Source: CAVSRC01 sp963785065 (lineage in GTDB: Bacteria; Pseudomonadota; Alphaproteobacteria; Rhizobiales; Kaistiaceae). From it: a stretch of DNA of 64,000 nt. The stretch is from positions 2,108,001 through 2,172,000 of the forward strand of contig CAWATX010000002.1 in NCBI GenBank assembly GCA_963785065.1. Reading direction: 5' to 3'. Below the pieces are notes generated by a model. The model was not told where the DNA came from. It saw nothing but the letters and a program-made list of their open reading frames with translations, and ran no database searches. Positions 41,187-50,863 of this stretch are shown in pieces. A program made the translations under genes and the position numbers. Position 1 is the stretch's first letter. Each line of letters begins with the position of its first letter.

Positions 41187-42059
41187 ATGCGCATCGGATT
41201 TCTGGGACTGGGCGACATGGGCGCTCCCATGGCTGCCAACCTGATCAAGGCCGGCTACCGGACGCGCGTGTGGAACCGCTCGCCGGCCGCGGCCGGGCCG
41301 CTCGCCGCGGTGGGCGCCGAGGTGGCGCCAAGCCCGGCGGAGGCGTTCGACACCGACATCGCCGTCACCATGTTCGCCGACGACCAGGCGCTGCGCGAGG
41401 TGCTCATCGACAGCCGGCTGATCGAGCGACTCGGCGCCCCGCTGACCATCGTCAACATGGCGACGATCTCGGTCGCCTTTGCCGAGGAGCTCGCGCGCCT
41501 TTCGGCGGCGCGCGGCGTTGCCTATGTCTCGGCGCCAGTGATGGGGCGGCCGGACGCCGCCGCTGGCGCCAGGCTCACCATCCTCGCCGCCGGACCGGAC
41601 GCGGCGGTCGAAGCGGCCGAACCGCTCTTCCAGGCGATGGGCCAGAAGACCTGGCGCCTCGGCGCAAGCGCGCCAATGGCCAATGCGCTGAAGCTCGCGG
41701 TGAACTTCATGCTGGCTTCGGCCGTCGAGACGCTGGGCGAGGCGATGGCCCTCGCGGGGGGCTACGGCATCGCCGCCGACCAGCTTCTGGCGCTCATCTC
41801 CAGCACCGCGTTTCCCGGGCCGGTCTATCAGGGCTACGGCGCCACGATGGCAGGCGAGCGCTTCGAGCCGGCCGGCTTCAAGGCTGCGCTCGGCCTGAAG
41901 GACCTGCGCCTGGTGCTTGCCGCTGCGGAGGCCGTCTCGGTGCCTCTGCCGGTTGCCAGCGCCGTCCGCGACAGCCTGATTGACGCGGTTGCCCATGGCG
42001 AGGGCGCGATGGATTTGGCCGTCCTCGGCAGGGTCGCGGCGCGCCGGGCGGGGCGCTGA
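41187..42059 (+). CDS. NAD(P)-dependent beta-hydroxyacid dehydrogenase
   Basis: A 290-residue cytoplasmic dehydrogenase of the 3-hydroxyisobutyrate/6-phosphogluconate type. The Rossmann motif is GFLGLGDMGAPMAANL (residues 4-19). The substrate motif SAPVMGRPDAAAGARLTIL and the catalytic Lys in NALKLAVNFML are present. The C-terminal helical domain includes GLKDLRLVLAAAEAVSVPLP. Substrate could be 3-hydroxyisobutyrate, tartronate semialdehyde or a succinic semialdehyde-type compound. It stands alone. Confidence 0.87.
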   Translation: MRIGFLGLGDMGAPMAANLIKAGYRTRVWNRSPAAAGPLAAVGAEVAPSPAEAFDTDIAVTMFADDQALREVLIDSRLIERLGAPLTIVNMATISVAFAEELARLSAARGVAYVSAPVMGRPDAAAGARLTILAAGPDAAVEAAEPLFQAMGQKTWRLGASAPMANALKLAVNFMLASAVETLGEAMALAGGYGIAADQLLALISSTAFPGPVYQGYGATMAGERFEPAGFKAALGLKDLRLVLAAAEAVSVPLPVASAVRDSLIDAVAHGEGAMDLAVLGRVAARRAGR

Positions 42060-42162
42060 TCGCCGCCTGCCAAGCCGGGCGCTGCGGCATTGCTATGCCG
42101 AGTGATTGTTCTTGGGCTATCCTCAGCGTTGTGAGTCTCGGGGAGAGACGGAGGGAATGGGA

Positions 42163-42576
42163 ATGCTCAAGGAATTCCGCGAATTCGCGCTCAAGGGCAA
42201 CATGGTCGATCTCGCCATCGGCGTGATCATCGGCGCCGCCTTCGGCGGGCTGGTGCAGTCGATCGTCAACGACCTCTTGATGCCGGTCATCGGACTGATC
42301 ACCGGCGGTCTCGATTTCTCGCAGATCTACTGGCAGTTGACTGGAGCGTCTGCGGCCACCCTCGATGAGGCCCGCAAGGCCGGCGCCACCATCGCCTACG
42401 GCCATTTCATCACGCTGGCGATCAACTTCCTGATCGTCGCCTGGGTGCTGTTCCTGGTGGTCAAGGGCATGAACCGGTTGAAGCGCAAGGAAGAGGAAAA
42501 GCCGGCCGCGCCGGCCGCGCCGCCGGCCGATGTGGCGCTCTTGACCGAGATTCGCGACCTGCTCGCCAAGAAATAA
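42163..42576 (+). CDS. mscL: Large-conductance mechanosensitive channel
   Basis: A 137-residue protein that opens under membrane tension to release solutes on hypo-osmotic shock. MLKEFREFALKGNMVDLAIG and GVIIGAAFGGLVQSIVNDLL form the first helix, with a periplasmic loop and the second helix AINFLIVAWVLFLVVKGMNR. The C-terminal KEEEKPAAPAAPPADVALLT bundle is normal. The second of two ATGs is chosen because the GGAGGGAA site is spaced eight bases from it. Pentameric in the family. Confidence 0.95.
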   Translation: MLKEFREFALKGNMVDLAIGVIIGAAFGGLVQSIVNDLLMPVIGLITGGLDFSQIYWQLTGASAATLDEARKAGATIAYGHFITLAINFLIVAWVLFLVVKGMNRLKRKEEEKPAAPAAPPADVALLTEIRDLLAKK

Positions 42577-42683
42577 AGTGCCGCGGCGATCGGGCTTGCC
42601 GATTGCCGCCTGACATGGAATCACGGTGTCTGCCCGGCGGCCGCGCCGGGCAGGCTGAACTGTTTTTCGAAAGACCACACCCC

Positions 42684-43856
42684 GTGTCAGATGATCTTGT
42701 TGCCGCCCTGCGCCGCGAGGCCCGCGAAGCGCCGGAAAGCGGCATTGTCGAAGTGTTCAATCATGGCCGCGGGCGCGACGGGCTGATCCCGCTCTATGTC
42801 GGCGAGGGCGACCTGCCGACGCCCGCCTTCATCTCCGACGCGGCGACCAAGTCGCTCGCCGCCGGCGAGACGTTCTACACCCATCAGCGTGGCATCCCGG
42901 AACTGCGCGCAGCACTCGCGCGCTATCATGAGCGCACGTACGGCAGGCCGTTCGCGGCGGAGCGCTTCTTCGTCACCGGCGGCGGCATGCAGGCCATCCA
43001 GATCGCCAGCCGCATGGTGGCGGGCACCGACGACGAGGTCCTGGTCCCGCAGCCGGCCTGGCCCAACATCCCGGCCGCCATCGGCATTGCCGGCGCCACG
43101 CCGGTCTCCGTGCCGATGACGCTGGGCAATGACGGCTGGACGCTCGACCTCGACCGGCTGTTTGCCAGTGCGACGCCGCGCACCACCGCGATCTTTCTCA
43201 ACTCGCCGACCAACCCGACCGGCTGGACCGCCTCGCAGGATGATCTCCGCGCCATCCGCGATTTCGCCCGCTCGCGCGGCCTGTGGATCGTCGCCGACGA
43301 GGTCTATCACCGCTTCTTCTATGCCGGCGAGCGCGCACCCTCCTTCTACGACGTCGCCGAGCCCGACGAGCGCATCCTCTACGTCAACACCTTCTCCAAG
43401 AACTGGGCGATGACCGGCTGGCGCATCGGCTGGCTGTCGGCGCCGCCGGCGCTTGGCGGCACGATCGAGAACCTCGTCCAGTATTCGACCTCGGGCGTCG
43501 CCACCTTCATGCAGCGGGCGGCTACCGTGGCTCTCGACGATGGCGACGCCTTCCTGCGTTTCCAGGTGGAGCGCGCCCATCGCGGCCGCGATATCGTCTG
43601 CAACGGGCTTGCGGCGACCGGCCGCGTGCGCTTTGCCGAGCCGGCGGGCGCCTTCTACCTCTATTTCGCGGTGGAGGGCGAAAGCGACACGCGCCGCCTG
43701 GCACTGAGGCTGGTGGACGAAGCCAATGTCGGGGTCGCGCCCGGCGTTGCCTTCGGTGATGCCGGTGCCGGTTATCTGCGCCTGTGCTTCGCCCGCGATG
43801 CCGGCCAGTTGCGCGAGGCGACCGAGCGGTTGGCGGACTGGATCAAAGCGCAATGA
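42684..43856 (+). CDS. Class I/II PLP-dependent aminotransferase
   Basis: A 390-residue fold-type I aminotransferase. YVGEGDLPTPAFISDAATKS, YTHQRGIPELRAALARYHER, NSPTNPTGW, DEVYHRFFYAG, and the PLP lysine in FSKNWAMTGWRIGWL are all present, as is the FYLYFAVEGE strand near the end. Aspartate/pyrimidine aminotransferase-like; the exact amino acid is unknown. The GTG at 42684 is chosen from fit to the family; it lacks a strong ribosome binding site, and an ATG 23 codons upstream is possible. Confidence 0.85.
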   Translation: MSDDLVAALRREAREAPESGIVEVFNHGRGRDGLIPLYVGEGDLPTPAFISDAATKSLAAGETFYTHQRGIPELRAALARYHERTYGRPFAAERFFVTGGGMQAIQIASRMVAGTDDEVLVPQPAWPNIPAAIGIAGATPVSVPMTLGNDGWTLDLDRLFASATPRTTAIFLNSPTNPTGWTASQDDLRAIRDFARSRGLWIVADEVYHRFFYAGERAPSFYDVAEPDERILYVNTFSKNWAMTGWRIGWLSAPPALGGTIENLVQYSTSGVATFMQRAATVALDDGDAFLRFQVERAHRGRDIVCNGLAATGRVRFAEPAGAFYLYFAVEGESDTRRLALRLVDEANVGVAPGVAFGDAGAGYLRLCFARDAGQLREATERLADWIKAQ

Positions 43857-43896
43857 CGGGCGAGCCGTGGGACGCCGGGCCGGGGCAGGGCGCCGG

Positions 43897-44946
43897 GTGA
43901 TCGTCGACCGCCGGCAGATCCAGCGCACGCTCCTCACGCTCGCCATCGGCGCAGTCGGCGGCTCGCTCTTCGGACTTGTCGGTCTGCCCGCCGGCTGGCT
44001 CACCGGCGCCATGGTCGCCGTCGCGCTTGCCGCGATCGCCGGGACCGCGGTCGAGATCCCCGTGAGCCTGCGCAACGTCGCCTTCGTCGTCACCGGCTCG
44101 TTCCTCGGCACCAGCGTCTCGCCGGATCTGGTCGGCGAGCTGCCGCGCTGGCCGATCAGCCTCGGTGTGCTCATCGTCAACCTCATGGTCCTGCAATGGG
44201 CGGCGCAGACCTTCCTGCACCGTGTCTGCAACTGGGACCGCCAGACGGCGTTCTTCGCCGCCATTCCCGGGCTGACCAGCTACGTTATCGCGCTTGCCCT
44301 GCCAACGCGCGCCGACACCGCCCGCATCGCCGTGTCGCAGACCATTCGCATCTTCCTGCTGGTGGTGTTCCTGCCCAAGGCGGTGTCGCTGATCAGCGCG
44401 GCCCCGCCGGACATTACGCCGGTGGCCGTGACGCTCGTCGGCGTCGCGGTGACGTTGGCCGGCGGAACGCTCGGCGGCCTGGTGTTTTCCTTCATTGGCG
44501 TTCCCGCCGCCCCGCTGCTCGGCGCCCTGCTGGTCAGCGGCATCCTGCACGGCAGCGGTCTGGTCAGCGGCGGTCTGGCGCAGCCGTTGATGATTGCCGC
44601 CTATTTCGTCCTTGGCAGCCTGGTCGGCAGTCGCTTCGCCGGAACCAGGCTGAAGATGCTGTGGGAGACGGCCGGCGCCTCGCTCGGCGCCTTCGCCGTG
44701 TCGATGGGGATCGCGGTGCTTGGCGCGATGCTCGCTGGTTGGCTCACCGGCCAGCCCACCAGCCAGATGATTCTCGCCTTCTCGCCGGGCGGCATCGACG
44801 TCATGACCATCATGGCCTTCGCGCTTCACCTCGACGCGGCCTTCGTCGCCGCGCACCAGCTGGCGCGATTCCTGGTCATCGCCGTCTATGCGCCGCTGCT
44901 CATGAAGCGCGCGGCCAGCAACCGCGAAAAGGCGGAAGAGGCGTAG
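43897..44946 (+). CDS. AbrB-family (AbrB duplication) membrane protein
   Basis: A 349-residue membrane protein with about ten hydrophobic helices in two AbrB-duplication repeats: GAVGGSLFGLVGLPAGWLTG and GGTLGGLVFSFIGVPAAPLL, with SPGGIDVMTIMAFALHLDAA near the end. Despite its database name (putative ammonia monooxygenase regulator) it is a membrane protein of unknown transport function. The GTG start is 41 bases past the aminotransferase stop, so the two may be one operon. It ends three bases from the convergent hemA stop. Confidence 0.8.
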   Translation: MIVDRRQIQRTLLTLAIGAVGGSLFGLVGLPAGWLTGAMVAVALAAIAGTAVEIPVSLRNVAFVVTGSFLGTSVSPDLVGELPRWPISLGVLIVNLMVLQWAAQTFLHRVCNWDRQTAFFAAIPGLTSYVIALALPTRADTARIAVSQTIRIFLLVVFLPKAVSLISAAPPDITPVAVTLVGVAVTLAGGTLGGLVFSFIGVPAAPLLGALLVSGILHGSGLVSGGLAQPLMIAAYFVLGSLVGSRFAGTRLKMLWETAGASLGAFAVSMGIAVLGAMLAGWLTGQPTSQMILAFSPGGIDVMTIMAFALHLDAAFVAAHQLARFLVIAVYAPLLMKRAASNREKAEEA

Positions 44947-44949
44947 GCG

Positions 44950-46239
44950 TCAGCCGCCGGCCGGCGGGAACACGCCAAGCAGCGCGTTGCCGGTGGTCGC
45001 CGGCCTGGTGAGCGCCTGCCCCTCCTTGCTGTCGTAGCGCGGCAGGCCGAGCTTGCTCCACACGCTTACCAGCGCGACCGACAATTCGTTGATCAGGTGC
45101 TCGTCGTGCAGGGGCGTCGGCGTGATGCGCAGCCGCTCCTGGCCGCGCGGCACCGTCGGATAGTTGATCGGCTGGATATAGATGCCGTGCTCGTGTAGCA
45201 GCAGGTCGCTGGCCTGCTTGCAGCGCTCGGCGTCGCCCACCATCACCGGTACGATGTGCGTCTCCGACGGCATCACCGGCAGGCCGGCGGCCAGCAGCTT
45301 GGTCTTGGTCATCTGGGCGTTGCGCTGCTGCGCTTCGCGTTCGGCCGAGGACCTCTTGAGATGGCGGATCGAGGTGAGGGCGGCTGAGGCGATCGCCGGG
45401 GGCAGCGCCGTGGTGAAGATGAAGCCCGGCGCATAGGAGCGCACCGCGTCGACCACCGCCCGGCTGGCGGTGACATAACCGCCGAGTGCGCCGAAGGCCT
45501 TGGCCAGCGTCCCCTCGATCACGTCGATGCGGTCCATGACGCCGTCGCGTTCGGCGATGCCGCCGCCGCGCGGTCCGTACATGCCGACCGCGTGCACCTC
45601 GTCGAGATAGGTCAAGGCGCCGTACTTCTCGGCGAGATCGGCGATGCGTCCGATCGGCGCGATGTCGCCGTCCATCGAATAGACCGACTCGAAGACGATC
45701 AGCTTCGGCCGGTCCGCCGCCGCTTCCTCGAGCAGGCTTTCCAGATGGTCGAGGTCGTTGTGGCGGAAGATCAGCTTCTGTGCGCCCGAGCGCCGGATGC
45801 CCTCGATCATCGAGGCATGGTTGAGTTCGTCGGAGAAGATGACGCAGCCAGGCAGCAGCTTGGCGATGGTCGAGATCGCTGCCTCGTTGGAGATGAAGCC
45901 TGAGGTGAAGACCAACCCCGCTTCCTTGCCGTGCAGATCGGCGAGTTCGGCCTCGAGCTGGACCAGAGGATGGTTGGTGCCCGAGATGTTGCGCGTGCCG
46001 CCGGCGCCGGCACCCATCGTGCGCGCCGCCTCGACCATGGCGTCGACCACAGCCTGGTTCTGGCCCATGCCGAGATAGTCGTTGGAGCACCACACGACGA
46101 TCTCGCGGGCGCCTTCCTCGGAGCGCCAGATGGCGTACGGAAAGCGGCCGGCGATCCGCTCCAGGTCGGCGAAGACGCGGTAGCGGTTTTCGGCATGCAG
46201 CGCGGAAATCGCCTCACCGAAGATCGATTGATAGTCCAT
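44950..46239 (-). CDS. hemA: 5-aminolevulinate synthase
   Basis: A 429-residue PLP enzyme that condenses glycine and succinyl-CoA to 5-aminolevulinate, the first step of heme synthesis by the Shemin (C4) route used in Alphaproteobacteria. VVWCSNDYLGMGQNQAVVDA, GAGGTRNISGTNHPLVQLEA, FSDELNHASMIEGIR, VYSMDGDIAPI, YLDEVHAVGMYGPRGGGIAE and the PLP lysine in GTLAKAFGALGGY are all seen. Its start is MDYQSIFGEA. The 236-base upstream region holds two dyads, discussed separately. Confidence 0.96.
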   Translation of the reverse strand: MDYQSIFGEAISALHAENRYRVFADLERIAGRFPYAIWRSEEGAREIVVWCSNDYLGMGQNQAVVDAMVEAARTMGAGAGGTRNISGTNHPLVQLEAELADLHGKEAGLVFTSGFISNEAAISTIAKLLPGCVIFSDELNHASMIEGIRRSGAQKLIFRHNDLDHLESLLEEAAADRPKLIVFESVYSMDGDIAPIGRIADLAEKYGALTYLDEVHAVGMYGPRGGGIAERDGVMDRIDVIEGTLAKAFGALGGYVTASRAVVDAVRSYAPGFIFTTALPPAIASAALTSIRHLKRSSAEREAQQRNAQMTKTKLLAAGLPVMPSETHIVPVMVGDAERCKQASDLLLHEHGIYIQPINYPTVPRGQERLRITPTPLHDEHLINELSVALVSVWSKLGLPRYDSKEGQALTRPATTGNALLGVFPPAGG

Positions 46240-46389
46240 CAGTCGGCCTTGCTGTTTGGAATGGTGTGAAAGTAGAGGCGAATAACAGCCGAGTCCACTG
46301 GCACTTTGCCGCTCCCCCCGCCTTCCGGCCCTTGCGCCACCCCACATGCCACGTCAGGCGACCCGATGTCCCTACGTAATGTCCCGGAG

Positions 46390-46446
46390 CCGTTGACAAA
46401 CGGTTGCAGCGGGCCGGAAAGCACCACGAAAACATGCATTTCCGGC
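46390..46446. promoter_or_regulatory. Two dyads between ugpC and hemA
   Basis: CCGTT-GACA-AACGG (46390-46403) is a short inverted repeat upstream of hemA. GCCGGAAA, eighteen bases, TTTCCGGC (46413-46446) follows, 29 bases past the ugpC stop, and might end the ugp transcript. Neither matches the FnrL or Irr boxes I know for rhizobial hemA, so roles are open. Confidence 0.3.
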
Positions 46447-46475
46447 TGGTCCGGGCGTCCATGGAGCCGCCAGGA

Positions 46476-47513
46476 TCAGCTCAGCCGGCGGCCGGCAGCG
46501 TCGAAGGGGTGGAGCCCGGCAAGCTGCAGGTGGGCCGTCACCGCCTCGCCCTCGCGGATCGGTGGGCGCCCACGCACGGCGGCAACCAGGGATTTGTCCT
46601 GCCAGGTGAGATGGACATGGCTCTCCGTGCCGATCGGCTCGATCAGCGTGACGGTCATGGGCAGCGGTAGTGACGGGCCCTCCGGCACCAGCGTCAGCTG
46701 GTCGGGGCGGATGCCGACGGTTGTCGTGCCAGCGGGCAGGCTGCCGTTGAGGCTGTCATGGCTGGCGGCGAGTTCCTGGTGGGTGATGAAGTTCATCGGC
46801 GGCGAGCCGATGAAGCCGGCGACGAACTGGGTCTGCGGCCGCTCGAACAGTTCCTCCGGCGTGCCCACCTGCTCGATCTCCCCGGCATTCATCACCACCA
46901 GCCGGTCGGCCAGCGTCATGGCTTCGAGCTGGTCGTGAGTGACATAGACGCTGGTGGTCTTGAGGCGCCTCTGCAGGTGGCGGATCTCGACCCGCATCTG
47001 GCCGCGCAGCTTGGCGTCGAGATTGGACAGCGGCTCGTCGAACAGGAAGGCCTCGGGCTCGCGCACGATCGCCCGCCCCATGGCGACGCGCTGTCGCTGG
47101 CCGCCGGAAAGCTGGCGCGGCTTGCGGTCGAGGAACTGGCTGATCTCGAGAATCTGGGCGGCCTCGGCGACGCGCCTCTCGATCTCGGCCTTGGGCGTGC
47201 GCCGGTTCCTCAGTCCATAGGCGAGGTTCTGGCGCACCGTCATGTGCGGATAGAGCGCGTAGTTCTGGAACACCATGGCGATGTCGCGCTCGGCCGGCTC
47301 GATATCGTTGACCTCTCTGTCGCCGATCCTGATCGTGCCCTCGGTGACCGTCTCCAGCCCCGCAATCATCCTCAGCATCGTCGACTTGCCGCAGCCCGAC
47401 GGCCCGACCAGCACCAGGAATTCGCCGTCGTTGATCGACAGGCTGATGCCTTTCACCGCCTCGTGTCCGCCGGGATAGACCTTGCGGATAGCGGAGAGCT
47501 CGATCGAGGCCAT
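46476..47513 (-). CDS. ugpC: Glycerol-3-phosphate ABC transporter ATPase UgpC
   Basis: A 345-residue ATPase. Walker A GPSGCGKST, Q-loop VFQNYALYPHM, signature LSGGQRQRVAMGRAI, Walker B AFLFDEPLSNLDAKL and H-loop VTHDQ are intact. The C-terminal TOBE/MalK-type regulatory domain (GIRPDQLTLVPEG) is present. It powers uptake through UgpA/UgpE. It starts two bases after the ugpE stop. The last gene of the operon. Confidence 0.92.
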   Translation of the reverse strand: MASIELSAIRKVYPGGHEAVKGISLSINDGEFLVLVGPSGCGKSTMLRMIAGLETVTEGTIRIGDREVNDIEPAERDIAMVFQNYALYPHMTVRQNLAYGLRNRRTPKAEIERRVAEAAQILEISQFLDRKPRQLSGGQRQRVAMGRAIVREPEAFLFDEPLSNLDAKLRGQMRVEIRHLQRRLKTTSVYVTHDQLEAMTLADRLVVMNAGEIEQVGTPEELFERPQTQFVAGFIGSPPMNFITHQELAASHDSLNGSLPAGTTTVGIRPDQLTLVPEGPSLPLPMTVTLIEPIGTESHVHLTWQDKSLVAAVRGRPPIREGEAVTAHLQLAGLHPFDAAGRRLS

Positions 47514-47515
47514 GG

Positions 47516-48364
47516 CTACTTCTCCGTTTCCATCAGTCCCTTGATGAACAACTTCTGCATGCCGATCACCACCAGCACCGGCGGCAGCAACGCCATCACC
47601 GCAACCGCCATCACCGTATTCCATTGCGGGACGGCGTCGGTGACGTCCGCCATGCGCTTGATGTCCATGACGATCGTATAATAGCGCGGGTCGGTCACCA
47701 CCATCAGCGGCCACAGATACTGGTTCCAGCCGTAGATGAAGAGGATGACGAACAGCGCCGCAATGTTGGTGCGGCTGAGCGGCAAGAGCATGTCCCAAAA
47801 GAACTTCAGCGGCCCGGCGCCGTCGACGCGCGCCGCCTCCATCAGTTCGTCGGGCACGGTGAGGAAGACCTGGCGGAACAGGAAGGTGGCCGTCGCCGAG
47901 GCGATCAGCGGGATCGACAGGCCGGCATAACTGTTGAGAAGACCGAGATCGGCGACCACCTTGAAGGTCGGCACGATGCGCACCTCGACCGGCAGCATCA
48001 GCGTGATGAAGATCACCCAGAACGCTGCCGCCCGGAAGGGGAAGCGGAAATAGACGATGGCATAGGCCGAGATGATCGAGATGGCGATCTTACCGATGGC
48101 GATCGACAGCGCCATGATCAGCGAATTGAGCATCATCATGCTGATCGGCGGCACGCCCGACGACGAGATGCCGGTCGAGATCATTGCCCAGTAATTGGCG
48201 AAGGCGTGCGGGCCGGGGAGCAGCGGCACCACGCCGGACATGAAGTCGTCGGGGCCGCGGGTCGAGGCGATGATGGCGATGTAAACGGGGAAGGCGATCG
48301 CCACAACGCCAAGCATCAGCGTCAGGTGGGAGAGGAAGGCTAGGAACGGGCGATTTTCGACCAT
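47516..48364 (-). CDS. ugpE: Glycerol-3-phosphate ABC transporter permease UgpE
   Basis: A 282-residue inner-membrane permease with six helices. The EAA loop MEAARVDGAGPLKFFWDMLL contacts the ATPase. The sequence begins VENRPFLAFLSHLTLMLGVV and has TRGPDDFMSGVVPLLPGPHA, typical of UgpE. It forms the channel with UgpA and lies thirteen bases after ugpA. Confidence 0.92.
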   Translation of the reverse strand: MVENRPFLAFLSHLTLMLGVVAIAFPVYIAIIASTRGPDDFMSGVVPLLPGPHAFANYWAMISTGISSSGVPPISMMMLNSLIMALSIAIGKIAISIISAYAIVYFRFPFRAAAFWVIFITLMLPVEVRIVPTFKVVADLGLLNSYAGLSIPLIASATATFLFRQVFLTVPDELMEAARVDGAGPLKFFWDMLLPLSRTNIAALFVILFIYGWNQYLWPLMVVTDPRYYTIVMDIKRMADVTDAVPQWNTVMAVAVMALLPPVLVVIGMQKLFIKGLMETEK

Positions 48365-48377
48365 CGTGGCGCTTCCC

Positions 48378-49262
48378 CTAATAGGCCACCCGGCGCTCGA
48401 TCCACTGGAACTGGATCACGGTGAGCGCGACGACGATGATCATCAGGATGACCGACTGGGCCGAGGACGAGCCGAGGTTCAGGCCGATGAAGCCGTCATT
48501 GTAGACCTTGAAGACGAGAATGTTGGTGGCGCGCGCCGGGTTGCCGCCGGTGGTGGCGTGGATCACCGGGAAGGTGTTGAACATCGCATAGACGAGGTTC
48601 ACCACCACCAGGAAGAAGGTGGTCGGCGACAACAGCGGCAGCACGATGGTGAAAAAGCGTTTCACCGGCCCGGCGCCGTCGATGGCCGCGGCCTCGACCA
48701 GCGACTTCGGGATCGACTGCAGCCCGGCGAGGAAGAACAGGAAGTTGTAGGAGATCTGGTTCCAGCTCGCCGCGATCACGACCAGGATCATGGCGTCGGT
48801 GGCATTGAGCGAATGGTTCCAGTTGTAGCCGGCAAAGCGCAGCAGATAGGGCAGGATGCCGATGGTCGGGTTGAACAGGAACCACCACATCACGCCGCCG
48901 ACCGCCGGGGCCACCGCATAGGGCCAGACCAGCAGCGTCGTATAGGCGCGAGCGCCCTTGATCACCCGGTCGACGGCCACGGCAAAGAGCAGCCCCAGTC
49001 CGAGCGACAGCACCAGCACGCCGATCGAAAAGACCAAGGTGACCCTGAGCGAGTTCATGTAGTCGGGGTCGCCGAAGAGCGCGGTGTAGTTCTTGAGGCC
49101 GACGAAGCTTGTCTTCAGCCCGAAGGCGTCTTCGCGCTGGAACGACTGGATGAAGGCTTGCCCTGCCGGCCAGATGAAAAAGATCAGCGTCACCGCAAGC
49201 TGCGGAAACAGCAGCCCATAGGGCAACACCTTGTTGCTGAAGATCGTGCGCTTGGTCTGCAT
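48378..49262 (-). CDS. ugpA: Glycerol-3-phosphate ABC transporter permease UgpA
   Basis: A 294-residue inner-membrane permease. KVLPYGLLFPQLAVTLIFFI, SFQREDAFGLKTSFVGLKNY and the EAA loop VEAAAIDGAGPVKRFFTIVL match UgpA. The EAA loop pairs with UgpC. Ending in IQFQWIERRVAY is typical. It lies 56 bases after ugpB. Confidence 0.92.
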   Translation of the reverse strand: MQTKRTIFSNKVLPYGLLFPQLAVTLIFFIWPAGQAFIQSFQREDAFGLKTSFVGLKNYTALFGDPDYMNSLRVTLVFSIGVLVLSLGLGLLFAVAVDRVIKGARAYTTLLVWPYAVAPAVGGVMWWFLFNPTIGILPYLLRFAGYNWNHSLNATDAMILVVIAASWNQISYNFLFFLAGLQSIPKSLVEAAAIDGAGPVKRFFTIVLPLLSPTTFFLVVVNLVYAMFNTFPVIHATTGGNPARATNILVFKVYNDGFIGLNLGSSSAQSVILMIIVVALTVIQFQWIERRVAY

Positions 49263-49318
49263 GGCGGGACCCGCGCGGAGACGTTAGTCTCCCGCGCGGG
49301 CCTTCCTATCCGTCGGCC

Positions 49319-50650
49319 TCAGCCGCCGTTTGCCGCAGCGAAGTCGGCAATCAGCTTGTTGCCGCGCTCCACCACCGAATCGAGCGCCTGCTGGGCGGTC
49401 TTCTTGCCCGACAGGAGATTCTGGAACTCCTCGTCGATCACGTCGCGGGTCTGGACGTAATTGCCGAAGCGCAGACCCTTCGAATTGGGCGTCGGCGGGT
49501 TGAGGTTGATCTCCTTGATGCCGACGTCGGTGCCCGGGTTCTTGGCATAGTAGCCTTGGCTGATGCCGAGATCGTAGGCCGCCTTGGTGATTGGCAGGTA
49601 GCCGGAGAACTGGTGCCAGTCGGCCTGCACCTCGGCCGAGGACAGGTAGCGGAAGAAGTCGGCCACGCCCTTGTACTCTTCGGCCGAGTGACCCTGCAGC
49701 ACCCACAGCGTGGCGCCGCCGATGATGGTGTTCTGCGGAGCGCCCTTGACGTCGGAGTAGTAGGGCAGCATGCCGTAGCCGACCTCGAAGCCCTTGGAAT
49801 TGGCGACCACGCCGGCGCGCGAGGCCGACGAGTTCATGTACATGGCGCATTCCTGGCTATAGAACTTCGGCGGCGCGTCGTTGCCGCCCACTGGGCCGCC
49901 ATATTCGAAGACGCCCGAGTCCTGCCACTTCTTCAGATTGGTCCAGTGACGCACCTGGAGGGGTCCGTTGACCGTCAGCTTGGAATCGATGCTGCCGAAG
50001 CCGTTCTCGTTGGTGCCGATCTGCTGGTTGTGCCAGGCCGAGAAGTTCTCGAGCTGGATCCACGAGATCCAGCCGCTGGTGAAGCCACATTTGGCCGCGC
50101 CGGAGTCCATGATCTTCTTGGAATAGGCCTCGAGGTCCTCCCAGGTCTTGGGCGGCGTCTCGGGATCGAGCCCGGCCTTCTTGAAGACGTCCTTGTTGTA
50201 ATAGAGGATTGGCGTCGACGAATTGAACGGCATCGACAGCATGTTGCCGTCGGTGTCGGTGTAGTAGCCGACCACCGCCTGCAGGAAGCCCGCGGGATCG
50301 AACGGCGTGCCGGTGTCCTTCATCAGCTGATAGACGGGGTAGACCGCGCCCTTGGCGGCCATCATGGTGCCGGTGCCGACCTCGAAGACCTGCACGATGT
50401 CGGGCTGCTGATGGGCGCGGAACGCCGCGATCGCCGCCGTCATCGTCTCAGGATACGAACCCTTATAGGAGGCGGTGACGTGGTAGTTCGTCTGGCTGGC
50501 ATTGTACTTGGCGACGATGTCGTCGAGCTTCTGGCCGAGTTCGCCACCCATTGCGTGCCACCAGCTGATCTCGGTGGCGGCATTGGCCACCGTGCCGTAG
50601 GCGAAAAGCAGTGTCGCCGCGGCGATGGCCCTGAGCATGGTCTTCGTCAT
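49319..50650 (-). CDS. ugpB: Glycerol-3-phosphate-binding protein UgpB
   Basis: A 443-residue periplasmic binding protein. The signal peptide is MTKTMLRAIAAATLLFAYGT then VANA. ATEISWWHAMGGELGQKLDD starts the mature protein, and VQVFEVGTGTMMAAKGAVYP, CGFTSGWISWIQLENFSAWH and GGATLWVLQGHSAEEYKGVA match UgpB. It binds glycerol-3-phosphate or its diesters and delivers them to UgpAE. First gene of the operon; its leader holds a short hairpin GCCCCT-ATC-AGGGGC at 50690-50704. Control by PhoB is known in relatives, but a convincing Pho box was not found. Confidence 0.93.
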   Translation of the reverse strand: MTKTMLRAIAAATLLFAYGTVANAATEISWWHAMGGELGQKLDDIVAKYNASQTNYHVTASYKGSYPETMTAAIAAFRAHQQPDIVQVFEVGTGTMMAAKGAVYPVYQLMKDTGTPFDPAGFLQAVVGYYTDTDGNMLSMPFNSSTPILYYNKDVFKKAGLDPETPPKTWEDLEAYSKKIMDSGAAKCGFTSGWISWIQLENFSAWHNQQIGTNENGFGSIDSKLTVNGPLQVRHWTNLKKWQDSGVFEYGGPVGGNDAPPKFYSQECAMYMNSSASRAGVVANSKGFEVGYGMLPYYSDVKGAPQNTIIGGATLWVLQGHSAEEYKGVADFFRYLSSAEVQADWHQFSGYLPITKAAYDLGISQGYYAKNPGTDVGIKEINLNPPTPNSKGLRFGNYVQTRDVIDEEFQNLLSGKKTAQQALDSVVERGNKLIADFAAANGG

Positions 50651-50863
50651 ATGGTTTCGCTCCCCTGAAACATAACTGACCGATTTCTCGCCCCTATCAG
50701 GGGCACGCAACGGTCCTGTGACGGCCAAACAGCATATTTGATTATCGTTTGACGGCTAAGCCTACTCCGGGGCCTGTGATCACCGCAACAGCGCTGATCG
50801 CGGGATCATTGCCGCAGTGCCGAAGACGGGCCTAACATGGTGCCGCAGAGAACGAGGTGTGTG

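Noticed and set aside
42106..42162. Longer mscL start with about 19 extra residues
   Set aside because: The extra codons are not protein-like, and the GGAGG site points to the later ATG.
50651..50836. Pho box upstream of ugpB
   Set aside because: GCCGTCAAACG and GGCCGTCACAGG resemble half-sites but lack the 7-4-7 spacing of CTGTCAT direct repeats.
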